Source: Nitrospira sp.
Lineage (GTDB): Bacteria > Nitrospirota > Nitrospiria > Nitrospirales > Nitrospiraceae
Direction: 5' to 3'
NCBI GenBank assembly: GCA_016788465.1
Contig: JAEURV010000125.1
Span: 1 to 38,743, forward strand
DNA length: 38,743 bases
Shown: one piece after another, positions 25,682-33,519 of the stretch
Layout of the letters: each line of letters starts with the position of its first letter
Numbering within the stretch: the first letter of the stretch is position 1
Position numbers and translations under genes: made by a program
The notes under the pieces: generated by a model
Seen by the model: the letters and a program-made list of their open reading frames with translations, nothing else
The model's database searches: none
What the model was told of the DNA's origin: nothing

Positions 25682-26446
25682 TTAGAAGTCACGACGTTCG
25701 AAGATTCGGCAGGCTGCGACCAAAAGTAATGCGGCATAAAGTAATCCGTAGAAAGTAGTTGCTAGTTGATAATCAACGCTCACGACGATACCGCTAGCAG
25801 CTTGTCCCTTAATGTTGAATAACTCCAGGTTGGGACAGATGTAGTACAACGCTGTCGTAATGCCTTCGGCGATGGGATCTTTGCTTTTCTCCGCGATACG
25901 CTTCAGGTCGCCGGTCAGATGGCCAATAACATAGAAGCCCAAGGTCATGATGGCGCTCAGCGTAGGAGAGCTGAATGTGGAGAAGAACATGGCTATGGCT
26001 GTCATCACCAGTACCTCAACCAGCATGAGTTCAACCGCCTGAAACAGCGAGCCCTGAATTGTGCTCCCGCTCAACCACACGGTGACAAGAAACATACTGA
26101 ACATGATGCTGATATTCAGGCCGCCGATAAAGATAAGGCCGCAATACTTCCCCATGACAAACTGAGTCCGAGTGATCGGGCGGGCCAATATGGTGTAGAT
26201 GGTTCGACGATCGATCTCTTTTGTTACAAGTCCGATTCCGACGAATATGGCGATAATCACCCCGACTAGATTGATCGCTGCCAGACCAACATCATTGACG
26301 ACTCTGGCCTGTTCTCCAATAGTCAGAGTGCCTAGTAGGACGGAAGCACCGATCAGTAATAGAGCGAAAAACACGAGATTGTAGAGAATCTTATCTCGAA
26401 GAGTTTCCCGAAACGTATTTTGCGCGACGACCAGGAGGCTATGCAT
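25682..26446 (-). CDS. ABC-2 type transporter permease (NosY-like)
   Basis: 254 residues with about six hydrophobic helices. ETLRDKILYNLVFFALLL and EIDRRTIYTILARPITRTQFVMGKY are characteristic of the NosY/CcmB-like ABC-2 family; the latter lies on the cytoplasmic side. The ATG at 26446 falls one base after the TGA of the partner ATPase. The frame from 26488 is inside that gene. It works with the ATPase next door. Substrate unknown. It is not the polysaccharide exporter permease, which is Wzm. Confidence 0.85.
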   Translation of the reverse strand: MHSLLVVAQNTFRETLRDKILYNLVFFALLLIGASVLLGTLTIGEQARVVNDVGLAAINLVGVIIAIFVGIGLVTKEIDRRTIYTILARPITRTQFVMGKYCGLIFIGGLNISIMFSMFLVTVWLSGSTIQGSLFQAVELMLVEVLVMTAIAMFFSTFSSPTLSAIMTLGFYVIGHLTGDLKRIAEKSKDPIAEGITTALYYICPNLELFNIKGQAASGIVVSVDYQLATTFYGLLYAALLLVAACRIFERRDF

Positions 26447-26447
26447 G

Positions 26448-27392
26448 TCACGTCCGTTGACTTGTTCGTTCCAAGAAGATTTCCTCAAGAGAGCCTTTGT
26501 GAGGGATAATAGACACGAGTCTGCCTCCTGCCTGTCGAACGGCAGCCAGCACTTCCTCTAATCGTTGTTGCCCTGGAAGTGCCATCCAACAACGATTTCC
26601 TCGCTGTAACACACGCATTGCCACTTCCTTGACCAAAGGAATGCTTTCGCCATCGATACCTTCGCAGATAACTTCCACTGATTGGGCAACGTTTCGGTTG
26701 ACGAGCTCGTCCATGGAACCCACTGTCACCATCCTGCCTTTTGCAAGAATCCCGACTCGGTCGCATATCATCTCGACATCGGAAATGATGTGTGTGCTGA
26801 AAAATATGGTCTTGCCTTGATCTCGAAGCCCCAAAATGATGTCGCGAACATCTTTCCGCCCCACAGGGTCCAAGCCGGACATCGGTTCATCTAACATGAC
26901 CAGTTGTGGATCGTGGATCAGTGCTTGCGCCAGACCAATTCGTTGCAACATCCCCTTAGAAAATTTTCTTAACGGACGGTAGCGAGCCTCAGTCAAACCC
27001 ACTTGCGCTAATAGTGTAGGGATACGTTGCTGTAGATCCGATGGATTTACTTGCCCCAGCCGGCCGTAGAACCACAGAAACTCCTCGGCCGTGAGGTAAT
27101 CATAGAAGTACGGGGATTCCGGAAGATAGCCGATACTCTTATGCACATCGACATCCAGTGCCGGCCGTCCCAACAGTTCAACTGTTCCGGTCGTCGCCCG
27201 CATCAAACCAAGCACGATTTTCATCGTGGTCGTTTTGCCTGCTCCATTCGGACCAAGAAACCCAAAGATTTCTCCGTAACCGACGGAGAGAGAGACCTCG
27301 TGAAGAGTCGTAACAGCCTGTTGCCATGGCCAGGCTGGCCGATGAGTTTTGCTCAACTTGTCTATGACGATGGCATCCATTTGACGTCTCAT
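26448..27392 (-). CDS. ABC transporter ATP-binding protein (NatA/NosF-like)
   Basis: 314 residues. The ATPase domain has GPNGAGKTT (Walker A), FSKGMLQRIG (signature), LVMLDEP (Walker B), FSTHI (switch His) and SGLDP D-loop. A DUF4162-like C-terminal part (about 215-310) is typical of ABC-2 drug, Na+ and Nos exporters. It forms a pair with the next gene. ATGs at 27392 and 27380 are both possible; neither has a good ribosome site. It is the first gene behind a promoter-like sequence at 27480-27507 and may head the long polysaccharide transcript. Confidence 0.9.
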   Translation of the reverse strand: MRRQMDAIVIDKLSKTHRPAWPWQQAVTTLHEVSLSVGYGEIFGFLGPNGAGKTTTMKIVLGLMRATTGTVELLGRPALDVDVHKSIGYLPESPYFYDYLTAEEFLWFYGRLGQVNPSDLQQRIPTLLAQVGLTEARYRPLRKFSKGMLQRIGLAQALIHDPQLVMLDEPMSGLDPVGRKDVRDIILGLRDQGKTIFFSTHIISDVEMICDRVGILAKGRMVTVGSMDELVNRNVAQSVEVICEGIDGESIPLVKEVAMRVLQRGNRCWMALPGQQRLEEVLAAVRQAGGRLVSIIPHKGSLEEIFLERTSQRT

Positions 27393-27479
27393 CCACCAGG
27401 GATCGCCACTTTCGCATCTATTTGCCGATAAGATGCAAAGGATTCGGCCCCATTCTCGTACCCCTACAGATCATCACCG

Positions 27480-27507
27480 ATCATAGCAGGACACTGGGGA
27501 TCATCAA
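27480..27507 (-). promoter_or_regulatory. Sigma70-like promoter for the ABC/polysaccharide block
   Basis: On the minus strand TTGATG (-35, 27502-27507) and TATGAT (-10, 27480-27485) are separated by 16 bases. It faces the ATPase gene, leaving a leader of about 80 bases. This is the best promoter-like pair between the flanking genes (27393-27624). The 230-base gap holds no gene that I can support. Confidence 0.5.
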
Positions 27508-27624
27508 GCATTCTGGCGATTTGTACGCGTGTTCATGCAAGAACTGATCACGGTAAGAGTCGGCACAGGAATATTGGTATCGAGTATGTGACAGGTGGAA
27601 CGTCGATCGTCACCGTCTGCTCAA

Positions 27625-28503
27625 TTACTTCCCCCTTCTTCTTCCAGTAAGCGTGAGTCGCTCAGTCATCGTGCTGCTGGAGACGGCTCCCGTACGTGCC
27701 TCGTATATATACCGGCCCCCTGAAGGTTCATCCGGTAGGCTTGTGAGCAAATGGGATCCCACCAGGTCGTCGAGACTTGCAGGAAAGTGCCCCGTCTGTT
27801 TCTGGTATTGAGCGATCACTTGTTCGAGTGATTGGAGATCCCGCTCGGTGAGCACAAGTCTGAGTCGTACTTCCAGCAGCTTCTTTGCGCTCTCATCTGT
27901 TGTGTTTCTGTACATTGCTGCAAGAATGTCAGCAGCCTGCTGGGGAGAACGAGCTGAAAGAAACAGATTCGCCGCCAATGTCCCCAGCATCGCCGGTGCC
28001 CCATTGATTTGAGAGGCATGTACCATGTACCTGGCGGCGGTTGCATCATCGTACAACTCGTAATAGTAATTGATGCCGAGAAGAAACGGGAGTTTCCACT
28101 CCGTTGGATTATTCAAGATGCCTTTCTTCAGTAGCTGGTTGCTCTCTTCCGGAAGGACGACAAGGGTAGTGAGTGCGAGCCCACCTGCTTCATACGCACG
28201 TACAAAGTGCGGATCGATGGTAGTAATACTATCAAGTGCTCTAAATAGCCATTGTCCACTTGAGTCGGAAATCTTTCTTTCCCCCATTACCTGTATCGCC
28301 TGGATCCAGAGCATATCAGCAAGAAGTTCACGGTAGCCTAACGAGGCGACTCTCAAATATTCCCCGTTAGGAAGATATCGCATCTGCTCCAACTTCTTTT
28401 CAGACTGTTGCCAAGGTTTGAGATAGACCTGAAGTCCCAGAAGCATTCCGAAAATAAGAAGGCTCAGTGGCCAGAAGGCCATGTGCTTTCGGAAAGATTT
28501 CAT
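27625..28503 (-). CDS. Membrane-anchored protein with TPR-like helices and a pseudopilin-like C-terminus
   Basis: 292 residues, function unknown. Residues 9-27 are a single membrane helix after a short basic end, so the rest is probably outside the cytoplasm. The middle (about 60-225) is made of helices with Ala-rich repeats such as WLFRALDSITTIDPHFVRAYEAGG and AARYMVHASQINGAPAMLG, resembling TPRs. Residues 233-275 (YQKQTGHFPASLDDLV, then SLPDEPSGGRYIYEARTGAV) resemble the tail of GspG-type pseudopilins (YxxxxGxYPxxLxxL...LPxDPWGxxYxY). The ATG overlaps the stop of the Wzy_C gene (ATGA) with GGAG upstream, so the two are coupled. Confidence 0.65.
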   Translation of the reverse strand: MKSFRKHMAFWPLSLLIFGMLLGLQVYLKPWQQSEKKLEQMRYLPNGEYLRVASLGYRELLADMLWIQAIQVMGERKISDSSGQWLFRALDSITTIDPHFVRAYEAGGLALTTLVVLPEESNQLLKKGILNNPTEWKLPFLLGINYYYELYDDATAARYMVHASQINGAPAMLGTLAANLFLSARSPQQAADILAAMYRNTTDESAKKLLEVRLRLVLTERDLQSLEQVIAQYQKQTGHFPASLDDLVGSHLLTSLPDEPSGGRYIYEARTGAVSSSTMTERLTLTGRRRGK

Positions 28504-30470
28504 TGGGTCAACTCCACAGCCAACGTCTTTTCCAGCGAAGTGAGATCGACAGACATGAATTGCCGTTCAGTCTCATTCCGCGCTCCCATGCCGTAGAGAG
28601 AAAGGGCTGCCTTTATTGAGGCTAATTCAGTGTCATAGTCGCCTGGAAGTCCCGCTTGTACCGATAACTCAGCCAGTAGCGCACGGCCCGGCAGAAAATG
28701 CGGTTCGTAAGTTTTGGCAATGTTCAGTAAAGAAATGGCGTCTTCTAATCGTCCGTTGGTACGATGCAATTGGGCGAGCTCGAAGTAGCTGAAAGGAGAG
28801 AACGGGTCTAGCCGAATGGATTCTTGGTAATACCGTGCAGCTTGCTCTAGAAATTCGTCGCGTTGTTGCGTTGAGATGGGCTGATTGGCCATCAGTTGGT
28901 AGAGTGTTCCTAACCGGTATGCGAATCGCCCATCTAGCCGGTTCAACCTCAGCGCAATACTTTCCTCGCTTACCGCCTGGACCAACCATTCGGCACTGCC
29001 AGATTCGTGAAAGAGTTGGGTGGCGGTCCGAGCCGCTGCATCGTGATAGCCTGAGGTTCCTGGATCGATCAGCGTGGCGCGAAGATACCATTCGATGGCC
29101 TGCTTTGGTCGTCCCATGCGGGCTTCTAGATTTCCCTGTTCATAGACATACCAGCCAGCGGCGGATTGCATACATACAGCTGTCAAGACGAGACTTCCCA
29201 GGACAATACCTGCTGATCGTCCAGGGTGATAGCGAAATGACACCTGTCTCCATGTGAATGCCTCAGGCGTTGTAATGTAGCGTATGTTGTAGATGAATCC
29301 GGCACAGAGTACGAGTAGGATGACCAGGGCAGGTTCGTGAAATGTTGAATCGACAAGCGCATGCAGCAAGAGAGCGCATGTTGCTCCTGTTAGTCCGCTG
29401 ACGAGTCCCCAATCCCCTCCTTCTTGCTGCTCAATCCAAAGTTGCCGCGTGTTCCACATCCAGGTCCCAACGCCGATCAGAAAGATGACAAGCCCAGGGA
29501 TCCCGAGCTCTACTCCCATCTGCAGGTACTCGTTGTGTGCCGACTCGGGTCGTTTCCAATACCGTATGATGCTGCCCTCGATCGGGAACCGATCATGAAA
29601 GGATCCCTGTTTGTACATGCCTGCTCCGATTCCTAACGGCGTATCGACCAGACGATTTAGCGAACTCTTCCAGATGTCGAGTCTTGTGTACGCATACGGA
29701 TCTTGTGCTCCTGCATTGACGATTCGATGCGAAAGAGGATTCGGAACAAGGATTCCGACGGCAAGGCATACTATGGCAATCGCCACAAATCTTTTTCCGA
29801 AACGGCTGAACCCGAGAATGGAGATCCCTCCGATTAGTGCCAATAAGGCTCCACGAGACTGCGCCATGACGAACCCGATAGACGTAATGGCAATAGTGCC
29901 TACGATGAACACTCGTTCCGGCAACGATCTTTCCTTCTGTCGAAGAAATAGCACTAACCCAAGGGCCACAATGAGGACAGCGGCTTCATACGCGGCAAAA
30001 AAATTCGGATTGAAGAATGTGCCTCTCGCTCTTCCCTCTCCAAGCCACACGTATTGGAAAATGCCCACTATTCCCTGGAAGATACCCATGCCGAGGACTA
30101 ATCGTAGATGCATCACAATCTGCGTCTTGGTATTGATGCGCTGTACAATGATGAAGAAGAGGAGTGCGTATGACAGAATACTCAAGACCATCTGTACAGC
30201 GGCATTCTTGTACGGAGCCCATGCAAGAGATAGTGCAGCAAAACTGCTGAAGAGAAATACGACAAGAACAAGGTAATCCCATGGTAGCCGGAGGGCTCCT
30301 CTCTTCATGCCTTCCATGAGCCACAGGGCTATACTTGCGAGAAGCGTTAGCCTAACGACGAGTACGGGAAGCTGTGTCGTGCCTCCGTCAATCAAGGGCG
30401 AGAACAGGATGAGAAATCCAATAGCATGACAGAACCCGGCCATTTCCCACCTTGCCATGTTCCACGCCAT
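28500..30470 (-). CDS. O-antigen ligase/polymerase-type (Wzy_C) membrane protein with C-terminal TPRs
   Basis: About 656 residues from the ATG at 30470. Some ten membrane helices surround the Wzy_C domain, with GTFFNPNFFAAY (about 150-161), QSRGA (about 204) and HNEYLQMGVELG (H312), the conserved region after the large outer loop. Residues about 440-656 are TPRs (for example YYQESIRLDPFSPFSYFELA). The family includes WaaL lipid A-core ligases, Wzy polymerases and PglL/PilO protein glycosyltransferases. The frame extends to a TTG at 30614, but that lies in the loop of the pilin terminator, so a later start is needed. GGGTGG precedes 30470. The ATG at 30458 is an alternative. Confidence 0.82.
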   Translation of the reverse strand: MAWNMARWEMAGFCHAIGFLILFSPLIDGGTTQLPVLVVRLTLLASIALWLMEGMKRGALRLPWDYLVLVVFLFSSFAALSLAWAPYKNAAVQMVLSILSYALLFFIIVQRINTKTQIVMHLRLVLGMGIFQGIVGIFQYVWLGEGRARGTFFNPNFFAAYEAAVLIVALGLVLFLRQKERSLPERVFIVGTIAITSIGFVMAQSRGALLALIGGISILGFSRFGKRFVAIAIVCLAVGILVPNPLSHRIVNAGAQDPYAYTRLDIWKSSLNRLVDTPLGIGAGMYKQGSFHDRFPIEGSIIRYWKRPESAHNEYLQMGVELGIPGLVIFLIGVGTWMWNTRQLWIEQQEGGDWGLVSGLTGATCALLLHALVDSTFHEPALVILLVLCAGFIYNIRYITTPEAFTWRQVSFRYHPGRSAGIVLGSLVLTAVCMQSAAGWYVYEQGNLEARMGRPKQAIEWYLRATLIDPGTSGYHDAAARTATQLFHESGSAEWLVQAVSEESIALRLNRLDGRFAYRLGTLYQLMANQPISTQQRDEFLEQAARYYQESIRLDPFSPFSYFELAQLHRTNGRLEDAISLLNIAKTYEPHFLPGRALLAELSVQAGLPGDYDTELASIKAALSLYGMGARNETERQFMSVDLTSLEKTLAVELTQ

Positions 30471-30597
30471 CCAGCCCACCCGTTGCCTCGAGTGTTGGTC
30501 AGGTTTTATGGTCTGAAGATTCTCTCCCTGAATTATTGGATGAGGTGGATTAACTTGCGTCTGTTGATTGATCACCGAATGACCTATCTGAAACAGC

Positions 30598-30629
30598 AAG
30601 GGAGGGAAGCTCAATAGCCTCCCTCCCTT
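30598..30629 (-). terminator. Strong hairpin after the pilin gene
   Basis: A 14-bp stem (AAGGGAGGGAGGCT with AGCTTCCCTCCCTT, one G-T wobble) has an ATTG loop. A further CTGA/TCAG pairing extends the dyad to 30588-30633. It starts 29 bases after the pilin stop. The tail on the minus strand is only TTGCTGTTT, so the U-run is poor. It may terminate partially or stabilise the pilin mRNA. Confidence 0.65.
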
Positions 30630-30657
30630 TCAGATCTGCACAATCTCTCCGGAAGAA

Positions 30658-31185
30658 TTAGTTAGCCAACGATACGTCGTTGTTGGGATTCTGCAGGTTG
30701 CGCTGGTCATTGATGAACCAGTGATCGCAGGCTACGTCGCCGTCGACGTTACCATTTGCGCCTGCAGTGAACCCCGTCGATGTGGCCAACACGTTAAACC
30801 CTCCACTTGCCGGAGCTACTGTCACGTTGCAAGGAGTCGCTGCGTTAGAACTGCCTGGGAATCGAGTAACCGTCGTACCGTTGCCGTTCGCAACGTTCAC
30901 GCCGTCTTGATACCAGTACGAATAGCGCGGTGTGCCAGATGGCTGCCAACCGATATTAGAAATTGCTGGTGGAGAATAGCTCTGTGGATTCTGGGATTCA
31001 GCTTGGTATGCCACTGCCGACGTGAAAATGGCTCCCAGGCTTACCTTAGCTTCCGATTGTTTTGATTTCGCCTGGTAGGCGATGAAGTTAGGAATGGCGA
31101 TCGCCGCCAGAATCCCGATGATCGCCACGACGATCATCAACTCAATGAGGGTAAAACCCTCTTGTTTACGGAGCGACGTCAACAT
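30658..31185 (-). CDS. Type IV major pilin-like prepilin
   Basis: 175 residues. Leader [10 protein letters not shown] is cut by prepilin peptidase before F11. [20 protein letters not shown] is the N-methylated hydrophobic helix, with Glu5 of the mature chain (E15). The globular part is Gly/Asn/Thr-rich and has two cysteines (in TPCNVT and VACDHW) that likely form the C-terminal disulfide loop. The end is NNDVSLAN. The ATG at 31185 has AAGGAGG 7 bases upstream; the frame from 31356 is an artefact. It assembles into surface fibres for twitching, adhesion or DNA uptake. No pilus assembly gene (pilB, pilC, pilQ) is in the window. A minor pilin or pseudopilin is possible but less likely given its strong expression signals. 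Confidence 0.88.
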   Translation of the reverse strand: MLTSLRKQEGFTLIELMIVVAIIGILAAIAIPNFIAYQAKSKQSEAKVSLGAIFTSAVAYQAESQNPQSYSPPAISNIGWQPSGTPRYSYWYQDGVNVANGNGTTVTRFPGSSNAATPCNVTVAPASGGFNVLATSTGFTAGANGNVDGDVACDHWFINDQRNLQNPNNDVSLAN

Positions 31186-31192
31186 TGTACTG

Positions 31193-31199
31193 CCTCCTT
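31193..31199 (-). promoter_or_regulatory. Strong ribosome binding site of the pilin gene
   Basis: A full AAGGAGG lies 7 bases before the ATG at 31185. It is among the strongest in the window, as expected for an abundant pilin, and fixes the start. Confidence 0.85.
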
Positions 31200-31266
31200 G
31201 TTGATGGTTCACTGACGGCTCGGTGCATAACCTGCGGCGCCTGTGTTGCCGCCTACCGGTTCTCAT

Positions 31267-31282
31267 AGCAGGTTCAATGCCG
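31267..31282 (-). promoter_or_regulatory. Sigma54-like promoter upstream of the pilin gene
   Basis: The minus strand reads CGGCATTGAACCTGCT: GG, ten bases, then GC, close to the consensus TGGCAYRNNNNTTGCW. Transcription would start roughly 70 bases before the pilin ATG. Major pilin genes in several phyla use sigma54 with PilR. The surrounding 328-base gap (31186-31513) also holds a terminator and a dyad, and no gene. Confidence 0.5.
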
Positions 31283-31335
31283 TCCAGTGACAATGCTGAG
31301 GGTATCACTGATCCCTGATGTTGCAATGAGTTATG

Positions 31336-31370
31336 AAAAATCCACCGAGGGGGCAATCCTCATCGGGCGG
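31336..31370 (-). terminator. Probable terminator of the TPR lipoprotein gene
   Basis: On the minus strand CCGCC..GAGG pairs with CCTC GGTGG (9 bp with one G-T pair, a 4-base bulge and a 7-base loop) and is followed by ATTTTTC. It lies about 145 bases after the TPR stop and before the pilin promoter. Confidence 0.45.
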
Positions 31371-31388
31371 TCCCGTGACCGTAATGTG

Positions 31389-31427
31389 TTCAGAAGGGCC
31401 AAGAATTGGCACCTGTGAGGTTCTGAA
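31389..31427. repeat. Nested inverted repeat in the gap before the pilin gene
   Basis: TTCAGAA (31389-31395) pairs with TTCTGAA (31421-31427) and, inside, GCCAA pairs with TTGGC around a 3-base loop. It lacks a T-run. It may be an RNA structure at the end of the TPR transcript or a protein-binding dyad upstream of the sigma54-like site. Confidence 0.35.
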
Positions 31428-31513
31428 GAGACCGACAGCTGACCGAATGAAACCCGGCGATCTTCTGTCCCCGGTTCATAATCGATGCGGGCTTGTCGGA
31501 TAGAGAGGAGAAT

Positions 31514-33337
31514 TTAAGGGATGGCTTGGGGACTCTGTGTCTTCTCTGCAACACGGCGTTTGGCCTGCTGGATTCGCTCTTCATATGCAGGGGTGGTCAT
31601 GCCGTGTTCACGAAATCGTTGGAGCAGCTTGTCGTTGGAAGGGTCCAGCTCAAGAGAATGAAGCCATGCCTCACGCGCATCCGAAGACTTCTGTTGCTTC
31701 ATGTAGATGTCCCCCAGATGCTCATAGATCACAGGGTCATCTCCGACGAGGGTTACGGCCTTTTTTATTTCGATGAGGGCCTCGGTGAGCATGCCGGACT
31801 TGTAAAAGGCCCAACCCAGGCTATCCACATAGTACCCATTCTCCGGTTTCAATGCGACCGCTCGTTTTGTCAGGGCCAACGCCTGTTCGATCTTAATCCC
31901 ACGGTCGGCATAACTGTATCCGAGATAGTTGAGCGCATCAGCGTGATGGGGGTCGAGGGAGAGCGCTGTTTCCATTGCCTGTTCCACATCCTCGAATCGA
32001 TTCAACTTGTCGTATGCTGTGCCAAGGTTGAAATGAAGGTCGGCGTTTTTAGGATGATGTCGAATCCCTTCCTCAAATGCTTGCGTAGCCTTTTCAAACT
32101 GATCACTTTGCACATATGCCAATCCCAGTACAATGTATGGCTCCGGTTGTTTCGGCACCAGATAGACGGCTTCACTAAGATGAGTCACGGCTTCCGGGAA
32201 CTGTTTGAGCCGATAGAGAAGCACGCCCAGGTGCATGTGGCTATCGTAGAACTTTGGATCCAAATGAATGTTGTACCGATAGGTTTCTATAGCCTTGGGA
32301 AAATCTTTCGTTTCTTCGTATAAATATCCGAGATAGTCCCGTACTTTCAGCTCTGCCGGCTTGGCATTCAAGATCTCTGTCAAAAGGCTGATTGCCTTCG
32401 AGAATTCCTTTTTTTCTCCATAGATGAGTGCCATCCGCAATTGAGCATCCAGATCGCCGGGATTGTCTCGCAACATGGTTTCAAGTTCTGCGAGGCCTCC
32501 GGCATAGTCCTTCGTCGCAATGTATAACTGGACCAAGTGTTGGCGGATATCTCGATTGCGTGGATTCACTTGCTCAAGATATTTCTTCAGAACGGCAATG
32601 GCTTTGTCCTTCTCCTGGCGTGACTCAAACACCGACGCTTGTGCAAGATAAGCCGGTTCAAACGCGGGATTGAGGGTGATGGCGCGATCAAAATTTGCCA
32701 CTGCTTGATCGCTGTTTCCCGCTTCTATTGAGACCCGTCCAAGGTAATAGTAACCAATCGGTGAGTCCTGGCTATACTGCAGCCCTTTTCTTATGGCCTG
32801 CTCCGCCTCGGCGACCCGCTTTTGATTTAACAGGATTAACCCCTTGGGGAAATAGGACTCGCCTCTCTCTGGAGCACTGTCGATCGCTTTGTCCAACAGT
32901 GCTAGAGCACGTTCCGGCTTCCCCGCACTGGCGAGGATACCCGCCATCTGCGTGAGCATTTGCGGTTCTTGTCCCGCTCCCTGTCCCACTTCTTCAGCAT
33001 ACTGAACGGCCTGTGGGAAATCCCCCAAGGCAAAGTAGATGGCTGCTAAGCGTGATTGGACTTCTCGTGACTTTGGATCGATTTTTAATGCAGCGTGATA
33101 CTCCTTCAAGGCAGTTTCAATGTCCTGAGAAAGTTCTGCCTGATGTCCCATCATAAAGTGGTACGTGGCGTCAGACTCTGGCGCAGCTGGTGAAGGCTGC
33201 TGTGTCGCGAGCGGTGGTTGAATAGTCTTTTGTGGGTGAGGGGCTGCGGCACAGGCCACAAGGACACAGGGAATGAGCCAACTCACTCCTTGGGGGATGA
33301 AACGGCTTCTCATAGAGAATGTTTTACCACTCGTCAT
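31514..33337 (-). CDS. Large TPR lipoprotein
   Basis: 607 residues. A signal peptide ends in lipobox LVAC at 26-29, so C29 would be lipidated. After a Pro/Gln-rich linker, nearly all of residues 60-590 is tetratricopeptide repeats of 34 residues, roughly fifteen, with the usual pattern (for example GYYYLGRVSIEAGNSDQAVANFDRAITLNP and LHFNLGTAYDKLNRFEDVEQAMETALSLDP). Such repeats form a protein-binding superhelix. Possible roles are a scaffold for a secretion, pilus or polysaccharide machine at the outer membrane. The pilin gene downstream hints at the pilus but is separated by a terminator. A second start, ATG at 33313, would give a more usual 21-residue signal peptide. Confidence 0.82.
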   Translation of the reverse strand: MTSGKTFSMRSRFIPQGVSWLIPCVLVACAAAPHPQKTIQPPLATQQPSPAAPESDATYHFMMGHQAELSQDIETALKEYHAALKIDPKSREVQSRLAAIYFALGDFPQAVQYAEEVGQGAGQEPQMLTQMAGILASAGKPERALALLDKAIDSAPERGESYFPKGLILLNQKRVAEAEQAIRKGLQYSQDSPIGYYYLGRVSIEAGNSDQAVANFDRAITLNPAFEPAYLAQASVFESRQEKDKAIAVLKKYLEQVNPRNRDIRQHLVQLYIATKDYAGGLAELETMLRDNPGDLDAQLRMALIYGEKKEFSKAISLLTEILNAKPAELKVRDYLGYLYEETKDFPKAIETYRYNIHLDPKFYDSHMHLGVLLYRLKQFPEAVTHLSEAVYLVPKQPEPYIVLGLAYVQSDQFEKATQAFEEGIRHHPKNADLHFNLGTAYDKLNRFEDVEQAMETALSLDPHHADALNYLGYSYADRGIKIEQALALTKRAVALKPENGYYVDSLGWAFYKSGMLTEALIEIKKAVTLVGDDPVIYEHLGDIYMKQQKSSDAREAWLHSLELDPSNDKLLQRFREHGMTTPAYEERIQQAKRRVAEKTQSPQAIP

Positions 33338-33390
33338 GATTAGGTTAACCGGATGCGTTCACTAGGTTGGTCCGGCATGGATACAAAGAG

Positions 33391-33419
33391 ATTATACCGA
33401 CTGCCGGAACGATGCGCAA
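33391..33419 (-). promoter_or_regulatory. Sigma70-like promoter for the TPR lipoprotein gene
   Basis: A perfect TATAAT (33391-33396) on the minus strand has TTGCGC 17 bases upstream (33414-33419). Start of transcription would be about 47 bases before the ATG. The site lies between inverted repeats CCGGCA/TGCCGG (33372-33407) and TTCACTAG/CTAGTGAA (33358-33439). Confidence 0.55.
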
Positions 33420-33452
33420 ATTCCTGGATGTCTAGTGAATGTCCAAGAAGTC

Positions 33453-33482
33453 CCTCTGCTTCGAATGCGCATCGCGCAGAGG
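33453..33482 (-). other. Hairpin after dnaB
   Basis: CCTCTGC pairs with GCAGAGG around a loop that itself contains the palindrome ATGCGCAT. It lies 38 bases after the dnaB stop. There is no T-run, so it is at best a Rho-assisted or weak terminator. Confidence 0.25.
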
Positions 33483-33519
33483 CTCACCGTAAAGCATGGA
33501 GTACCCATCGATCTGGCTG

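Noticed and set aside
30471-30614. The longer start of the Wzy_C protein at a TTG
   Set aside because: The TTG sits in the loop of the strong pilin hairpin and the extra 48 residues are hydrophilic and unlike the family, so a later start is favoured.
31406-31422. A TTGGCACC sequence on the plus strand resembling a sigma54 -24 element
   Set aside because: The required TTGC is missing at the -12 position, and it faces the 3' end of the TPR gene, with no plus-strand gene downstream.
31448-31480. An imperfect ATGAAACCCGG / CCCCGGTTCAT dyad after the TPR gene
   Set aside because: Pairing has mismatches at the core and there is no T-run; the hairpin at 31336-31370 is a better terminator candidate.
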